DNA of 64,000 bases from Acidimicrobiales bacterium (GTDB lineage: Bacteria > Actinomycetota > Acidimicrobiia > Acidimicrobiales > Poriferisodalaceae). Of this stretch, positions 54,201 to 62,493 are shown one piece after another; within the stretch, counting starts at the first letter, position 1; each line of letters begins with the position of its first letter. A program made the translations under genes and the position numbers. The stretch is from the NCBI GenBank assembly GCA_030743005.1, contig JASLTG010000005.1, positions 1-64,000 on the forward strand, given 5' to 3'. The notes below the pieces were generated by a model that was not told the origin of the DNA, did no database searches, and saw only the letters and a program-made list of their open reading frames with translations.

Positions 54201-54962
54201 TTAAATGAGCGGCCAGGGCCAGCGGTATCCATCATCTTCAGGGAAGAAGGGTGACGCTCTTAGCCATCGAGCCCGTTCAACTAGTGCATCAATCTCATCT
54301 TCGTCAAGCCATGACGAGATTGAGGAACCGACACCTTCAGCTAGCCGACTTACGCCACTCATCATTTCTTCTTCGATGGGCTGGTTCGCGAATTCCCAGA
54401 TGACTGTTCGCAACTTAAAGTCACTTGAAAAACATAGGCCATGGTCAATTCCGTAAATAGTTCCCCATTTCGAGAGCAGACAGTGCCCTGCTTTTCTGTC
54501 TGTGTTGTTGGCTAGTAAATCAAGTACGCACAGCTTTCGAAGGGTCGGATGGTGCCGCACATCCTTGACCAGAGTGAAGTGATGTTGACTGAAGTCGGCA
54601 TCAATGAACAACTGAACTGAGCCGGTTCCGTGAGGACCGACCCGTTCAAGAGTAGGAGGTACTACGCCCCAACCCAGTTCTTCGCTTAGCTCGTAAGCCG
54701 CAATTTCGCGTCGGTGAAGGCCTCGAGGAAAATCCCACAAGGGTCTTTCACCTTTAATCGGTTTGTAGATGCCATGTACAGCTATTTCGTTGTCCTCTAC
54801 TCGTACAAGAAATGTGGCATTGGAGCTGTACGGCATTTGGGCAACTAGTTCTATTTGGCCGTGTCGCAAAATATTGCGTGCAACATCTAGATCTATGAAG
54901 TTTGTTGAGGGGTGCTTGCCGACATCGGCGCTGTCTTCACTCACCGATGCGTTTGTGGCCAT
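54201..54962 (-). CDS. SCO1664-family protein (PI3/4-kinase-like fold)
   Basis: 253 residues from ATG 54962; the upstream frame to 55067 overlaps DUF3090. YKPIKGERPLWDFPRGLHRREIAAYELSEELGWGVVPPTLER, and LCVLDLLANNTDRKAGHCLLSKWGTIYGIDHGLCF match the SCO1664 / TIGR03843 family, whose fold resembles lipid kinases. Its function is not known to me. Encoded with the DUF3090 and histidine phosphatase genes, a conserved actinobacterial trio. Confidence 0.88.
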   Translation of the reverse strand: MATNASVSEDSADVGKHPSTNFIDLDVARNILRHGQIELVAQMPYSSNATFLVRVEDNEIAVHGIYKPIKGERPLWDFPRGLHRREIAAYELSEELGWGVVPPTLERVGPHGTGSVQLFIDADFSQHHFTLVKDVRHHPTLRKLCVLDLLANNTDRKAGHCLLSKWGTIYGIDHGLCFSSDFKLRTVIWEFANQPIEEEMMSGVSRLAEGVGSSISSWLDEDEIDALVERARWLRASPFFPEDDGYRWPWPLI

Positions 54963-55392
54963 TCTGTCGACCGAAGTCGCGGCCATATTCGACAAGGAAC
55001 AGTGCATGATCCACAAAGGCTTTTGCTTGCTCAAAACTGATGTGGATATGAGCTTCAGAAGGATCATTTTGATCCTGGTCAGGCAGTTCCTGAGCTACCA
55101 CCACTATTTCCCCAGATTCGTCACTAAGTCCTATAGCTAACGCACCAACCGTCCACACGGCATGTGGAGGTTCAATCATGTCAGCCACTCGAACCGCGAC
55201 CACGTCTCTATCTTCAGCTTCAATGAGTTCTAGAAGATGGCTAGCGAGAGACTGAACTTGCCCCTTTTCGAGCTTTAACGTGAGGACCGACCCTTCTCCC
55301 TGAGCTTGTAGATAAAAAATGCGTTCCCCGGGCCCTCCGATCGTTCCCGCAACGAAGTTTTCTGGGTTTCTTATTTCGTAGTTGTCAGTCAT
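54937..55392 (-). CDS. DUF3090 family protein
   Basis: 151 residues. FVAGTIGGPGERIFYLQAQGEGSVLTLKLEKGQVQSLASHLLELI and the C-terminal HIHISFEQAKAFVDHALFLVEYGR(D)F are typical of DUF3090 (TIGR03847). Function unknown. Translationally coupled to SCO1664 by a 26-bp overlap and 30 bp downstream of the phosphatase. Confidence 0.9.
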   Translation of the reverse strand: MTDNYEIRNPENFVAGTIGGPGERIFYLQAQGEGSVLTLKLEKGQVQSLASHLLELIEAEDRDVVAVRVADMIEPPHAVWTVGALAIGLSDESGEIVVVAQELPDQDQNDPSEAHIHISFEQAKAFVDHALFLVEYGRDFGRQNGHKRIGE

Positions 55393-55422
55393 TGTTCCCG
55401 TTCAAAAAAATATCGAGTTCGT

Positions 55423-56064
55423 CTAAGCAGGCGAAAGATCGCTGAGTTCACCAGTGTTATTTACTGAAAGAACGACTGGTCCGTGTGTCGTATACAGAAT
55501 TGCTGTGACTGAACAGGGGGATACCACTGTTCGTTGGAATAGATCAAGATGTGTTCCCATAGCGTGTGCAACTAGAGCACGAATGGGATCTGCGTGGCTG
55601 ACTGCGACGACAGCTTTCCCCGGGTGTCGCTTTACTAAACGGTCAATCGCTCCAGCGATTCTGGTCTGCATTTCTGGGAAAGATTCTCCGTTTGGGAACC
55701 TAAATCCCGAAGGGTATTTTTGAACCGAAGACCAAGCTTTAAGCTTCCTCAATTGACTTAACTTGCGGCCAGTCCAATCACCGACGTCAAGTTCGATTAA
55801 GCCCCGGTCGCGCTTCACCGCTAGACCCAGCTCTGAGGAAATGGCTTCAGCTGTCTGCTTTGTCCGTTCCAACGGGCTCGCGTAAATAGCCTCAAAACGT
55901 TGGCTACCCATACTTGCAATCCGTTGAGCGACGTTCTTAGCTTGAGCTAACCCTGTGTCGGATAGGCGAACTCCTGGTTTTCTGCCGTACAACTCAACTC
56001 CAGTCGTGGGAGTTTGTCCGTGTCGCACGAGAAGGACGAGGGTAGGTCGTTGAGATGAGGCCAC
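55423..56064 (-). CDS. Histidine phosphatase family protein (MSMEG_4193-like)
   Basis: 213 residues. LLVRHGQTPTTGVELYGRKPGVRLSDTGLAQA carries the RHG phosphohistidine motif; IYASPLERTKQTAEAIS and VVAVSHADPIRALVAHA give the other catalytic residues. GTG 56064 with TACGGT 6 nt upstream suggests a leaderless start. First gene of the phosphatase-DUF3090-SCO1664 operon. Substrate unknown. Confidence 0.9.
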   Translation of the reverse strand: MASSQRPTLVLLVRHGQTPTTGVELYGRKPGVRLSDTGLAQAKNVAQRIASMGSQRFEAIYASPLERTKQTAEAISSELGLAVKRDRGLIELDVGDWTGRKLSQLRKLKAWSSVQKYPSGFRFPNGESFPEMQTRIAGAIDRLVKRHPGKAVVAVSHADPIRALVAHAMGTHLDLFQRTVVSPCSVTAILYTTHGPVVLSVNNTGELSDLSPA

Positions 56065-56115
56065 GAAGTGACCGTAGTCGTTAAAGACACCTCAGAGTCT
56101 GCAACACTCGGCGTT

Positions 56116-56805
56116 ATGGACTCACTTTCTTCACTGGCTGAGGCGATAGCTGATTGTCGTCAGTGTGAGCGTCTTGTGCAATGGCGAGAGAAGATTTCTG
56201 TTGAAAAGCGTGCGGCATTCGTTGACGACGATTACTGGGGTCGAGGGGTTCCAGGATTTGGAGACCCGTTAGCGAAGGTAATGATTATTGGTCTTGCTCC
56301 CGCTGCCCATGGAGCGAACCGAACTGGGCGCGTATTTACGGGCGATCGGTCAGGAGATTTCCTCTTTGCCTCGTTGCACAGGACCGGGTTTGCAAACCAG
56401 TCCCTGGCACGGCATGTAGACGACGGTCTTGAACTGTTCGACGCCTATGTCACTGCAGCGGTTCGATGCGCTCCCCCCGCTAATAAGCCAACCCCAGTTG
56501 AGCGAGATACCTGTCGACCATTTATTGAAAGGGAGTTGAAGTTGCTCACAGAGGCCACGGTCTTTGTTGCGTTAGGCCAGTTTGGTTACCAAGTCGCATC
56601 CTCAATTTTTGGGGTGCGGCCCCGGCCTCGATTCGGTCATGGTGTGGTTGTACCGCTTGAAGAACAGGGACGCGAGGCGACTCGGCACATCATTTGTTCG
56701 TTCCACCCAAGTCAACAAAACACGTTCACTGGTCGTTTAACAGAAGAGATGCTTGACCAAGTTTTCATTAGAGCCCGCGAGTTAGCAGGCCTAGAGCCGC
56801 TCTAA
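56116..56805 (+). CDS. Family 5 uracil-DNA glycosylase (UdgB-type)
   Basis: 229 residues from ATG 56116; GTG 56068 is a less likely upstream start. CRQCERLVQWREK and CAPPANKPTPVERDTC supply the Fe-S cysteines; GLAPAAHGANRTGRVFTGDRSGDFLF is the uracil-binding motif A and HPSQQNTFTGRLT motif B. Removes uracil and other deaminated bases. Divergent from the phosphatase operon. Confidence 0.92.
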   Translation: MDSLSSLAEAIADCRQCERLVQWREKISVEKRAAFVDDDYWGRGVPGFGDPLAKVMIIGLAPAAHGANRTGRVFTGDRSGDFLFASLHRTGFANQSLARHVDDGLELFDAYVTAAVRCAPPANKPTPVERDTCRPFIERELKLLTEATVFVALGQFGYQVASSIFGVRPRPRFGHGVVVPLEEQGREATRHIICSFHPSQQNTFTGRLTEEMLDQVFIRARELAGLEPL

Positions 56806-56814
56806 CCTTCAGGT

Positions 56815-57390
56815 GTGACCGTTTTTGGTAGAGCGAGCCAGCATTTCCTCCGATTTGTTGTTGTAGTAGCGCTAACGAGCGCTTGTTCTTCAGAGGTAGG
56901 TCAAGCCCGCTATCCCAACAACTCGGATGCTTCATTCGACAATCCAGGAACTCTGGCCTCCGATACAACCAGTATCAGCGGCGGGTATTTGCTCGATATA
57001 AGCACAACCATCGCTTTTCTCGATGCGTGCATTTCAGACTCAGGCCTGGTTGGTCCCTGTCATTGCGCTTCGGAATTACTGGTTCACGACGTAGACGCCA
57101 GTGATATAGCTGGCCTTGAAGATCGGATCAGCGCGTTCAACGAATTCCCCCCTGAACTTGCTGGCCTTTTAGTTCAATGTCGAGGAGAGGAGCGACCTCC
57201 CGTTTGGTCGGCGGCAACCAAGGAGATTTACGTCGCCGCTTGCACCCAGGGCTCGAATCGTCTTGTAGATCTTTGCCGTTGCGCAGCGTCTCGGGCGGCA
57301 GACGTTATACCCCAAGACCGACTCCCAGAGTTCTTAGCTGCTACTGATTTGAGACCGAACATGGTTGACTTCATCAACACATGTTTGTGA
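56815..57390 (+). CDS. Lipoprotein with duplicated four-cysteine module
   Basis: 191 residues, GTG start. A hydrophobic signal ends in LTSAC (Cys24), so it is exported and lipidated. Two modules follow: Cys72-Cys82-Cys84-Cys122 and Cys143-Cys154-Cys156-Cys190, each with an AC-x(9-10)-CxCA core and a terminal Cys after a helix. No family recognised. Placed 9 bp after the glycosylase gene, probably on the same transcript. Confidence 0.7.
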   Translation: MTVFGRASQHFLRFVVVVALTSACSSEVGQARYPNNSDASFDNPGTLASDTTSISGGYLLDISTTIAFLDACISDSGLVGPCHCASELLVHDVDASDIAGLEDRISAFNEFPPELAGLLVQCRGEERPPVWSAATKEIYVAACTQGSNRLVDLCRCAASRAADVIPQDRLPEFLAATDLRPNMVDFINTCL

Positions 57391-57404
57391 TTAGAAGAGG
57401 CGAA

Positions 57405-58568
57405 TTATTTTCGTGTAGGTAAAAGAGCCGGTTGTTCCCATGCGAAGTCTGGCCATCGGCTACGAGACTTTTGGCTCAACTTATGCATAAGTTCGATTGC
57501 CCCGGGGTCATCATCGCCTGGTCGTCCGATCAAGTAGCCCCCCTCGAGCATCTTCATAATTATTTCTCGACCTATCGGGGTTCTGACGATGGTCAGGGTC
57601 CAGTCACTGTATTTTCCAATGCCGCCGGTCGAAATGTCTGCGTGTTCGGCAGCGAAATCAGGGCAGTGGTTGCACCCTTCCCGAGTCCATGCATGGCATT
57701 CCTTGAGATTGATTTCGTAGTAACCGCCGTCATGGGTCCAGATTTGGAAAACGCCCTTAATATTTGTCTTCTTTATTGTGCGACGGTCGAGACCGTATTT
57801 CTGTTCAAACAATTCTTCGAATATCGCCTCGTCAAATGACTTAGAGCACAACAGACCGATATTGAGAGCGAACCTGTTACCGACTTTGCCGATTTTTCGT
57901 GACTTCGCGACGGGGATAATTGAACTTTGACAACTCATACCCACGAGGGCAATCTTCTTGGCACCGGCTTCGATTGCTTCATTGTAAGCAAGTGTGTTGG
58001 CGGAGTAGGTGTAGCGGCTGCCAGCACCTCGAACAACGTCGTCTCGGTTGAAGGCGACGCCGGGAGAAGCTGTCCACTGAGAACCTTCACCCTCACCTAC
58101 ATATGAAGTCAGAGCGGCGTCTATATACCCATTCTCCAGGGCCCAAATAAGAATTGCCGAGACGAGTCCTCCATCTTGTCCAACTTCGTGAATGAAGTCA
58201 TCAGATGCTCGGGTCAAAATGATGTCTTTATAGATCCCCGACGGCTCTTCAGGAGTTCGCGTCTTATCGAATAGAAACTCATCGGCTTCATGCTCCCAGG
58301 TCCGAAAACGTGGACAGGCTCGTGTGCAACTAGTGCAGCCCTTTTCGCCGTGACCGCAGTTGTCCTCACCGAGCTCTTCTTCAATATGGAATGGCTTGAA
58401 GCCTCCCTGAACATGGTCGTAACCAATTACGTCATGCGGACAACTAATGACACAACCTGCACACCCGGTGCAAAGGCCCGAGGTAATCACTTCTTCGTGA
58501 AGCTCTTTCCACTGGAAGGACCACCGTTCACGTTTTGGATTTTCAGTGCTGGTTTCTGCCAGAGCCAT
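57405..58568 (-). CDS. Coenzyme F420 hydrogenase/dehydrogenase beta subunit-like flavo-Fe-S protein (FrhB family)
   Basis: 387 residues from ATG 58568, with TATTCT 7 nt upstream. Two [4Fe-4S] motifs: CTGCAGCVISCPHDV and CTSCTRACPRFR. FAD/F420-binding parts include GQDGGLVSAILIWAL, ALVGMSCQSSIIP, and EGCNHCPDFAAEHADISTGGIGKYSDWT. Partner subunits are not adjacent. It may oxidise or reduce F420, or act on a related flavin. Confidence 0.88.
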   Translation of the reverse strand: MALAETSTENPKRERWSFQWKELHEEVITSGLCTGCAGCVISCPHDVIGYDHVQGGFKPFHIEEELGEDNCGHGEKGCTSCTRACPRFRTWEHEADEFLFDKTRTPEEPSGIYKDIILTRASDDFIHEVGQDGGLVSAILIWALENGYIDAALTSYVGEGEGSQWTASPGVAFNRDDVVRGAGSRYTYSANTLAYNEAIEAGAKKIALVGMSCQSSIIPVAKSRKIGKVGNRFALNIGLLCSKSFDEAIFEELFEQKYGLDRRTIKKTNIKGVFQIWTHDGGYYEINLKECHAWTREGCNHCPDFAAEHADISTGGIGKYSDWTLTIVRTPIGREIIMKMLEGGYLIGRPGDDDPGAIELMHKLSQKSRSRWPDFAWEQPALLPTRK

Positions 58569-58717
58569 ACCTAAGAGAATACGCTGCTCGATGCTGATAA
58601 ACCCATAAAGATTCATCCAGGCTGGGCTTTTGGGGTGGAACAGAACCGCGGACTATTGTGACTCCTCGCGCTGCCCCCTTTGCAGTGCATCGACTAGGTC
58701 TGCCACCCCGAGGACTA

Positions 58718-59128
58718 ATGAACGAATCTGAATTATTAGAGCTGCTCGGCGATGCCCGCGTAGCGACGCTTGCCACGATCCGCACCGATGGGCGGGTCGA
58801 CCTCGTGCCGATTACTTTTGCGTTCAACGATCATGTCGTGGTCACAGCTATCGACCACAAGAAGAAATCAACAACTGAGTTGAAACGCCTGGATAACATC
58901 CGACAATTTCCCGAAGTGACACTTCTCGTGGACCATTACGACGATCAGGACTGGAAACAACTCTGGTGGGTTCGTGTGCGGGGCCGAGCCAAGGTGCACC
59001 AGAGCGGTAATGATTATGAACTCGCTCTGGACCTGTTAAGTGAGCGCTATCCGCAATACGGAGAAAAACGACCAAAGGGTCCAGCGATCGTCATCGAACG
59101 TACCGAAGTTACGGGCTGGAAAGCTTAA
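58718..59128 (+). CDS. PPOX-class F420-dependent oxidoreductase-like protein (TIGR03668-type)
   Basis: 136 residues from ATG 58718 (GAGG nearby; GTG 58658 is an alternative). A split-barrel flavin fold: LGDARVATLATIRTDGRVDLVPITFAF, LKRLDNIRQFPEVTLLVDHYDDQDWKQLWWVRVRGRAKVH. Typical of the Rv0121/TIGR03668 type that binds F420. Divergent from the FrhB-like gene, suggesting a shared F420 theme. Substrate unknown. Confidence 0.85.
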   Translation: MNESELLELLGDARVATLATIRTDGRVDLVPITFAFNDHVVVTAIDHKKKSTTELKRLDNIRQFPEVTLLVDHYDDQDWKQLWWVRVRGRAKVHQSGNDYELALDLLSERYPQYGEKRPKGPAIVIERTEVTGWKA

Positions 59129-59503
59129 GTTGCGCTGCTAGGGACGGACAAAGCAGGCATCTGAAGCCAGTTGCCTAAACCTCGGCCTCGCGGTGAAGCG
59201 ATAGCGAGGATTTATCGAACTTGATGTCGGTGGCGGGAACGGAAGCTCTCAGAGAAATATTCCTTGCGCCCTCGGCAGGATTCGAACCTGCGCTCATGGC
59301 TCCGGAAGCCAATGCTCTATCCCCTGAGCTACGAGGGCGGGGTAGCGAATGTATCGCTTTCAGAAGAGCCCTCCACACTGGCGCGTATTTGAAGAGCAAT
59401 CTTAAGTCGCTTCGAGTCAGGAGGGTGTCAGCGGTACAGTCAAGTTTGTCTTGTTGCTGTCCTAGCAGCGAGATACCCATGCTGACCTACAGGGAGCAAG
59501 CTA
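59129..59503. other. 375-bp non-coding stretch holding one tRNA gene
   Basis: No protein gene is supported here. Besides the tRNA (59267-59338, minus), a 6-bp stem CCTCGC/GCGAGG (59186-59209) is visible but has no U-run in either direction. The last part should hold the argS promoter. Confidence 0.6.
59267..59338 (-). tRNA. tRNA-Arg (CCG)
   Basis: On the minus strand the cloverleaf is complete: acceptor GCCCTCG/CGAGGGC, D-stem GCTC/GAGC, anticodon loop TTCCGGA (anticodon CCG), T-arm GCAGG-TTCGAAT-CCTGC. The first anticodon-stem pair is a T-T mismatch. Length 72 nt including the discriminator G; CCA is not encoded. Confidence 0.95.
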
Positions 59504-61108
59504 GTGATCACCGAAGTCTTGGCAGCAGCCTTGGCGGACTCTTTAAGGGAGTCGGAAGTCGAAATTGCTGTGAGCGAGATTCAGATGGAACGTCCGGCAC
59601 TGCGCGAACACGGTGATTGGTCGTCAAATGTTGCCTTGGTGACAGCTAAGAAAGTAGGGCGAAATCCTAGAGAATTAGCTGAAGAGTTAGTCAAAGCTAT
59701 TGAATCAGGGTCAGTTGACTTAATCGAGAGAATGGAAGTTGCCGGCCCTGGATTCATTAATTTCTACCTTTCGCCGCGATGGTTACACGATGTTCTAATT
59801 CAAGTTCTGACTGAAGGTGAAGAGAGTTACGCGCGTTTAGAAATAGGAAGTGGTCAATCAATCAATCTTGAGTTCGTGTCCGCTAACCCGACAGGCCCTC
59901 TTCATGCTGGAGGAGGTCGCTGGGGAGCCTACGGGGACAGTCTGGCCCGCATTTTTCGTCGTTGTGGCTATCAAACTTTCACTGAGTATTACGTGAATGA
60001 TCGCGGACTTCAGACTGAGCTCTTTGGAGCTTCCCTGATAGCACGTCGAGACGGTACCGCCCTTCCCGAAGATGGTTATGCCGGCGAATACGTAGCAGAG
60101 TGGGCGTCTGAGATGCCGACCAACGTGGACCCAGTCGAGTGGGGTCGAAAAAGAGCCCTGACCGATGTGCAGAAGTCACTAGCTTCAATGAACGTTGAAT
60201 TTGACAACTGGGCAAGCGAAAACGCCTTGGTCGAATCAGGAGCTATGGAGGCGACCGTGGCAGAGCTCAGAGCCGCCGGATGGGTCGATGAGAGAGATGG
60301 GGCGACATGGCTGCGCACCTCCGCCTTCGGCGACGAAAAGGACCGAGTCTTAGTCAAAAGTGACGGTGAACCCACCTATTTCGTTCCCGATATCTCTTAC
60401 CATCACGAGAAATTCGAACGCGGGGATCTTGTCATTGATGTCCTGGGAGCAGACCACCACGGCTATGTGCCCCGGATGTCGGCTGCCCTACAAATGTTGG
60501 GGCACCCTCAAGAGTCCTACGAAGCGATCATCGGCCAGAATGTGACCTTGATTAAAGAGGGCCAAGAGATCAAGCTCTCGAAACGCACCGGAACGATGGT
60601 AGAAGTCAGTGAACTAATCGAAGCGGTCGGCCCCGACGTAGCTCGGTTTGCTTATCTGCTTCAATCTGTTGATTCGCGACAAACCATCGACATTGATGTG
60701 CTCTCAAAACAAGGGAACGAAAACCCTGTTTATTACGTTCAGTACGCACACGCGCGCATAGCGGCGGTTGGCCGAGAAGCGACAAGTCGCGGAATAGAAC
60801 GCGCGCCATTGACCTCTATAGATGTTGAGCTTCTGACACAGGAACGAGAATTAGAACTCCTTCGTTGCTTATCGATGCTGCCTGAGATCCTTGAAATAGC
60901 AGCACGCGATCGAGCACCTCACCGCGTCGCGACATGGCTCCGTGAATTAGCAGCAGCGTTTCATGGGTTTTACCACGATTGCCCAGTTCTGAGATCTGAT
61001 GTCGAAAGCAGCCTCCAACAAGCCAGACTTTGGTTGGTTGAATCGGCCCGCGTTGGCTTCGCTATTGGTCTCGACCTTCTGGGTCTTGCAGCTCCGGAAC
61101 AAATGTGA
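59504..61108 (+). CDS. argS: Arginyl-tRNA synthetase
   Basis: 534 residues, GTG start with AGGGAGC upstream. SANPTGPLHAGGGRWGAYGDSLARIF is the class I nucleotide site; the HIGH motif reads HAGG (134-137), the second His being Gly. KLSKRTGTMVEV is the KMSKS loop, and the C-terminal anticodon-binding helices (QYAHARIAAV) are present. Charges tRNA-Arg. Leads argS-lysA-hom-thrC with 10-83 bp spacers. Confidence 0.94.
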   Translation: MITEVLAAALADSLRESEVEIAVSEIQMERPALREHGDWSSNVALVTAKKVGRNPRELAEELVKAIESGSVDLIERMEVAGPGFINFYLSPRWLHDVLIQVLTEGEESYARLEIGSGQSINLEFVSANPTGPLHAGGGRWGAYGDSLARIFRRCGYQTFTEYYVNDRGLQTELFGASLIARRDGTALPEDGYAGEYVAEWASEMPTNVDPVEWGRKRALTDVQKSLASMNVEFDNWASENALVESGAMEATVAELRAAGWVDERDGATWLRTSAFGDEKDRVLVKSDGEPTYFVPDISYHHEKFERGDLVIDVLGADHHGYVPRMSAALQMLGHPQESYEAIIGQNVTLIKEGQEIKLSKRTGTMVEVSELIEAVGPDVARFAYLLQSVDSRQTIDIDVLSKQGNENPVYYVQYAHARIAAVGREATSRGIERAPLTSIDVELLTQERELELLRCLSMLPEILEIAARDRAPHRVATWLRELAAAFHGFYHDCPVLRSDVESSLQQARLWLVESARVGFAIGLDLLGLAAPEQM

Positions 61109-61118
61109 GAAGGGCCCA

Positions 61119-62411
61119 ATGAACCAATCAGAATTACCCAACGGCCCAATTCCCTTGTCGCTTTTGCCTGATTCAGCAGAAGTTGGCCCCAGAGGGGAAC
61201 TGCAACTTGGAGGGATATCGGTTGACGACTTAGTAACTGAGTATGGAACGCCGCTGTTCATCTACGACGAGGACCATCTCCGCTCGAGGTGCCGAGAAGC
61301 CCTCACTGCACTAGGGGAGGGAACCGCATACGCGGGCAAAGCTTTCCTGTGTGTGGCTATGGCCCGACTTGTTGCTGAGGAAGGCCTTCACCTAGATGTA
61401 GCCAGTGAAGGAGAACTTCGGACTGCAATAGCAGCGGAAATCCCTGGGGAGAGCATTGTTTTACACGGGAACAACAAATCCCTGGATGAACTTTCTCTCG
61501 CACGTTCTTATGGTGTCGGGCGAGTAGTAGTGGACTCATTCGATGAGCTTCGTCGCCTCCAACAACTCCACCAAAAGGACGGCTTGGTGTCGTCGGTATT
61601 GCTTCGGGTCACTCCAGGGGTCGAAGCCCATACACACGAGTACGTTTCCACTGGTCAAAATGACTCTAAGTTTGGATTTGGGCTCGATTCCGGTGCTGCT
61701 ACAGAGGCCGTTGAGGAGTGTGCTTCTAACTCGGGTGTCGACTTGGTTGGTATCCACCAACACATTGGAAGTCAGGTATTTAGGGTCGACAGTTTCGCGC
61801 GGGCACTCGAAGTAGTTGTGGCGTTTTCTGAACCGCTTGGCTTACCTGAACTTTCTGTTGGGGGAGGCCTCGGTGTCGCATATCTGGAATCGGAGTCAGC
61901 GCCGTCGATAACTGAATGGGGAGAGATGCTTCGGCAAGCGTGTGACAGTCTGGGGGTTCAGGCACGAGTTTCTGCTGAACCCGGGAGGTCCATCGCAGCC
62001 CAGGCAGCTATCACGGTGTACTCAATAGGAACAGTTAAAGAACTACCAGGAATACGAACCTATATGGCTGTAGATGGAGGTTTTGGAGATAATCCGCGAC
62101 CGATGCTTTACGGCAGTGGTTATACCGCTTTCGCACCGAACAGAGTTACCGAAGATAGGAACTCAATAGCTCGAATTGTCGGCAAGCATTGTGAATCGAG
62201 CGACGTGATTGTTCGCGAAGCGTCGCTGCCCGAAAACCTCAGTGTCGGAGACCTCGTAGCTACTCCGGTCACCGGCGCCTATGGATACGCGATGGCCAGT
62301 ACCTATAACAGGATGCCGCGACCACCAGTTCTATTTGTCTCCCAAGGTGAAGCGAGGCTGGTCATTCGCGGGGAGTCCGTTGAAGATCTTTTGACCCTTG
62401 ATGTCGATTGA
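61119..62411 (+). CDS. lysA: Diaminopimelate decarboxylase
   Basis: 430 residues from ATG 61119 with GAGAAGGG; the frame begins at 60999 inside argS. AYAGKAFLCVAMARL holds the PLP lysine, GVDLVGIHQHIGSQ the barrel, and VGGGLGVAYLESE, AEPGRSIAAQA, then the C-terminal domain GAYGYAMASTYNRMPRP. Makes lysine from meso-diaminopimelate. Confidence 0.95.
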   Translation: MNQSELPNGPIPLSLLPDSAEVGPRGELQLGGISVDDLVTEYGTPLFIYDEDHLRSRCREALTALGEGTAYAGKAFLCVAMARLVAEEGLHLDVASEGELRTAIAAEIPGESIVLHGNNKSLDELSLARSYGVGRVVVDSFDELRRLQQLHQKDGLVSSVLLRVTPGVEAHTHEYVSTGQNDSKFGFGLDSGAATEAVEECASNSGVDLVGIHQHIGSQVFRVDSFARALEVVVAFSEPLGLPELSVGGGLGVAYLESESAPSITEWGEMLRQACDSLGVQARVSAEPGRSIAAQAAITVYSIGTVKELPGIRTYMAVDGGFGDNPRPMLYGSGYTAFAPNRVTEDRNSIARIVGKHCESSDVIVREASLPENLSVGDLVATPVTGAYGYAMASTYNRMPRPPVLFVSQGEARLVIRGESVEDLLTLDVD

Positions 62412-62493
62412 TTGAACGGTCGCGGTTTGTTTCAGGCCGTTGAGTGATAAATCGACACGGAGAATAGGTGCTTTGACCGGTACCGTTGGAGCT

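Noticed and set aside
59186..59209. 6-bp hairpin CCTCGC/GCGAGG near the tRNA
   Set aside because: No U-tract on either strand, so not called a terminator.
59175..59480. 101-residue minus-strand ORF reading RPRSSGDRALASGAMSAGSNPAEGA
   Set aside because: It is a translation through the tRNA-Arg gene, a well-known spurious ORF.
62412..62493. AACGG/CCGTT hairpin upstream of hom as an attenuator
   Set aside because: Only 5 bp with a long loop, no leader peptide rich in Thr/Ile codons and no terminator; not supported.
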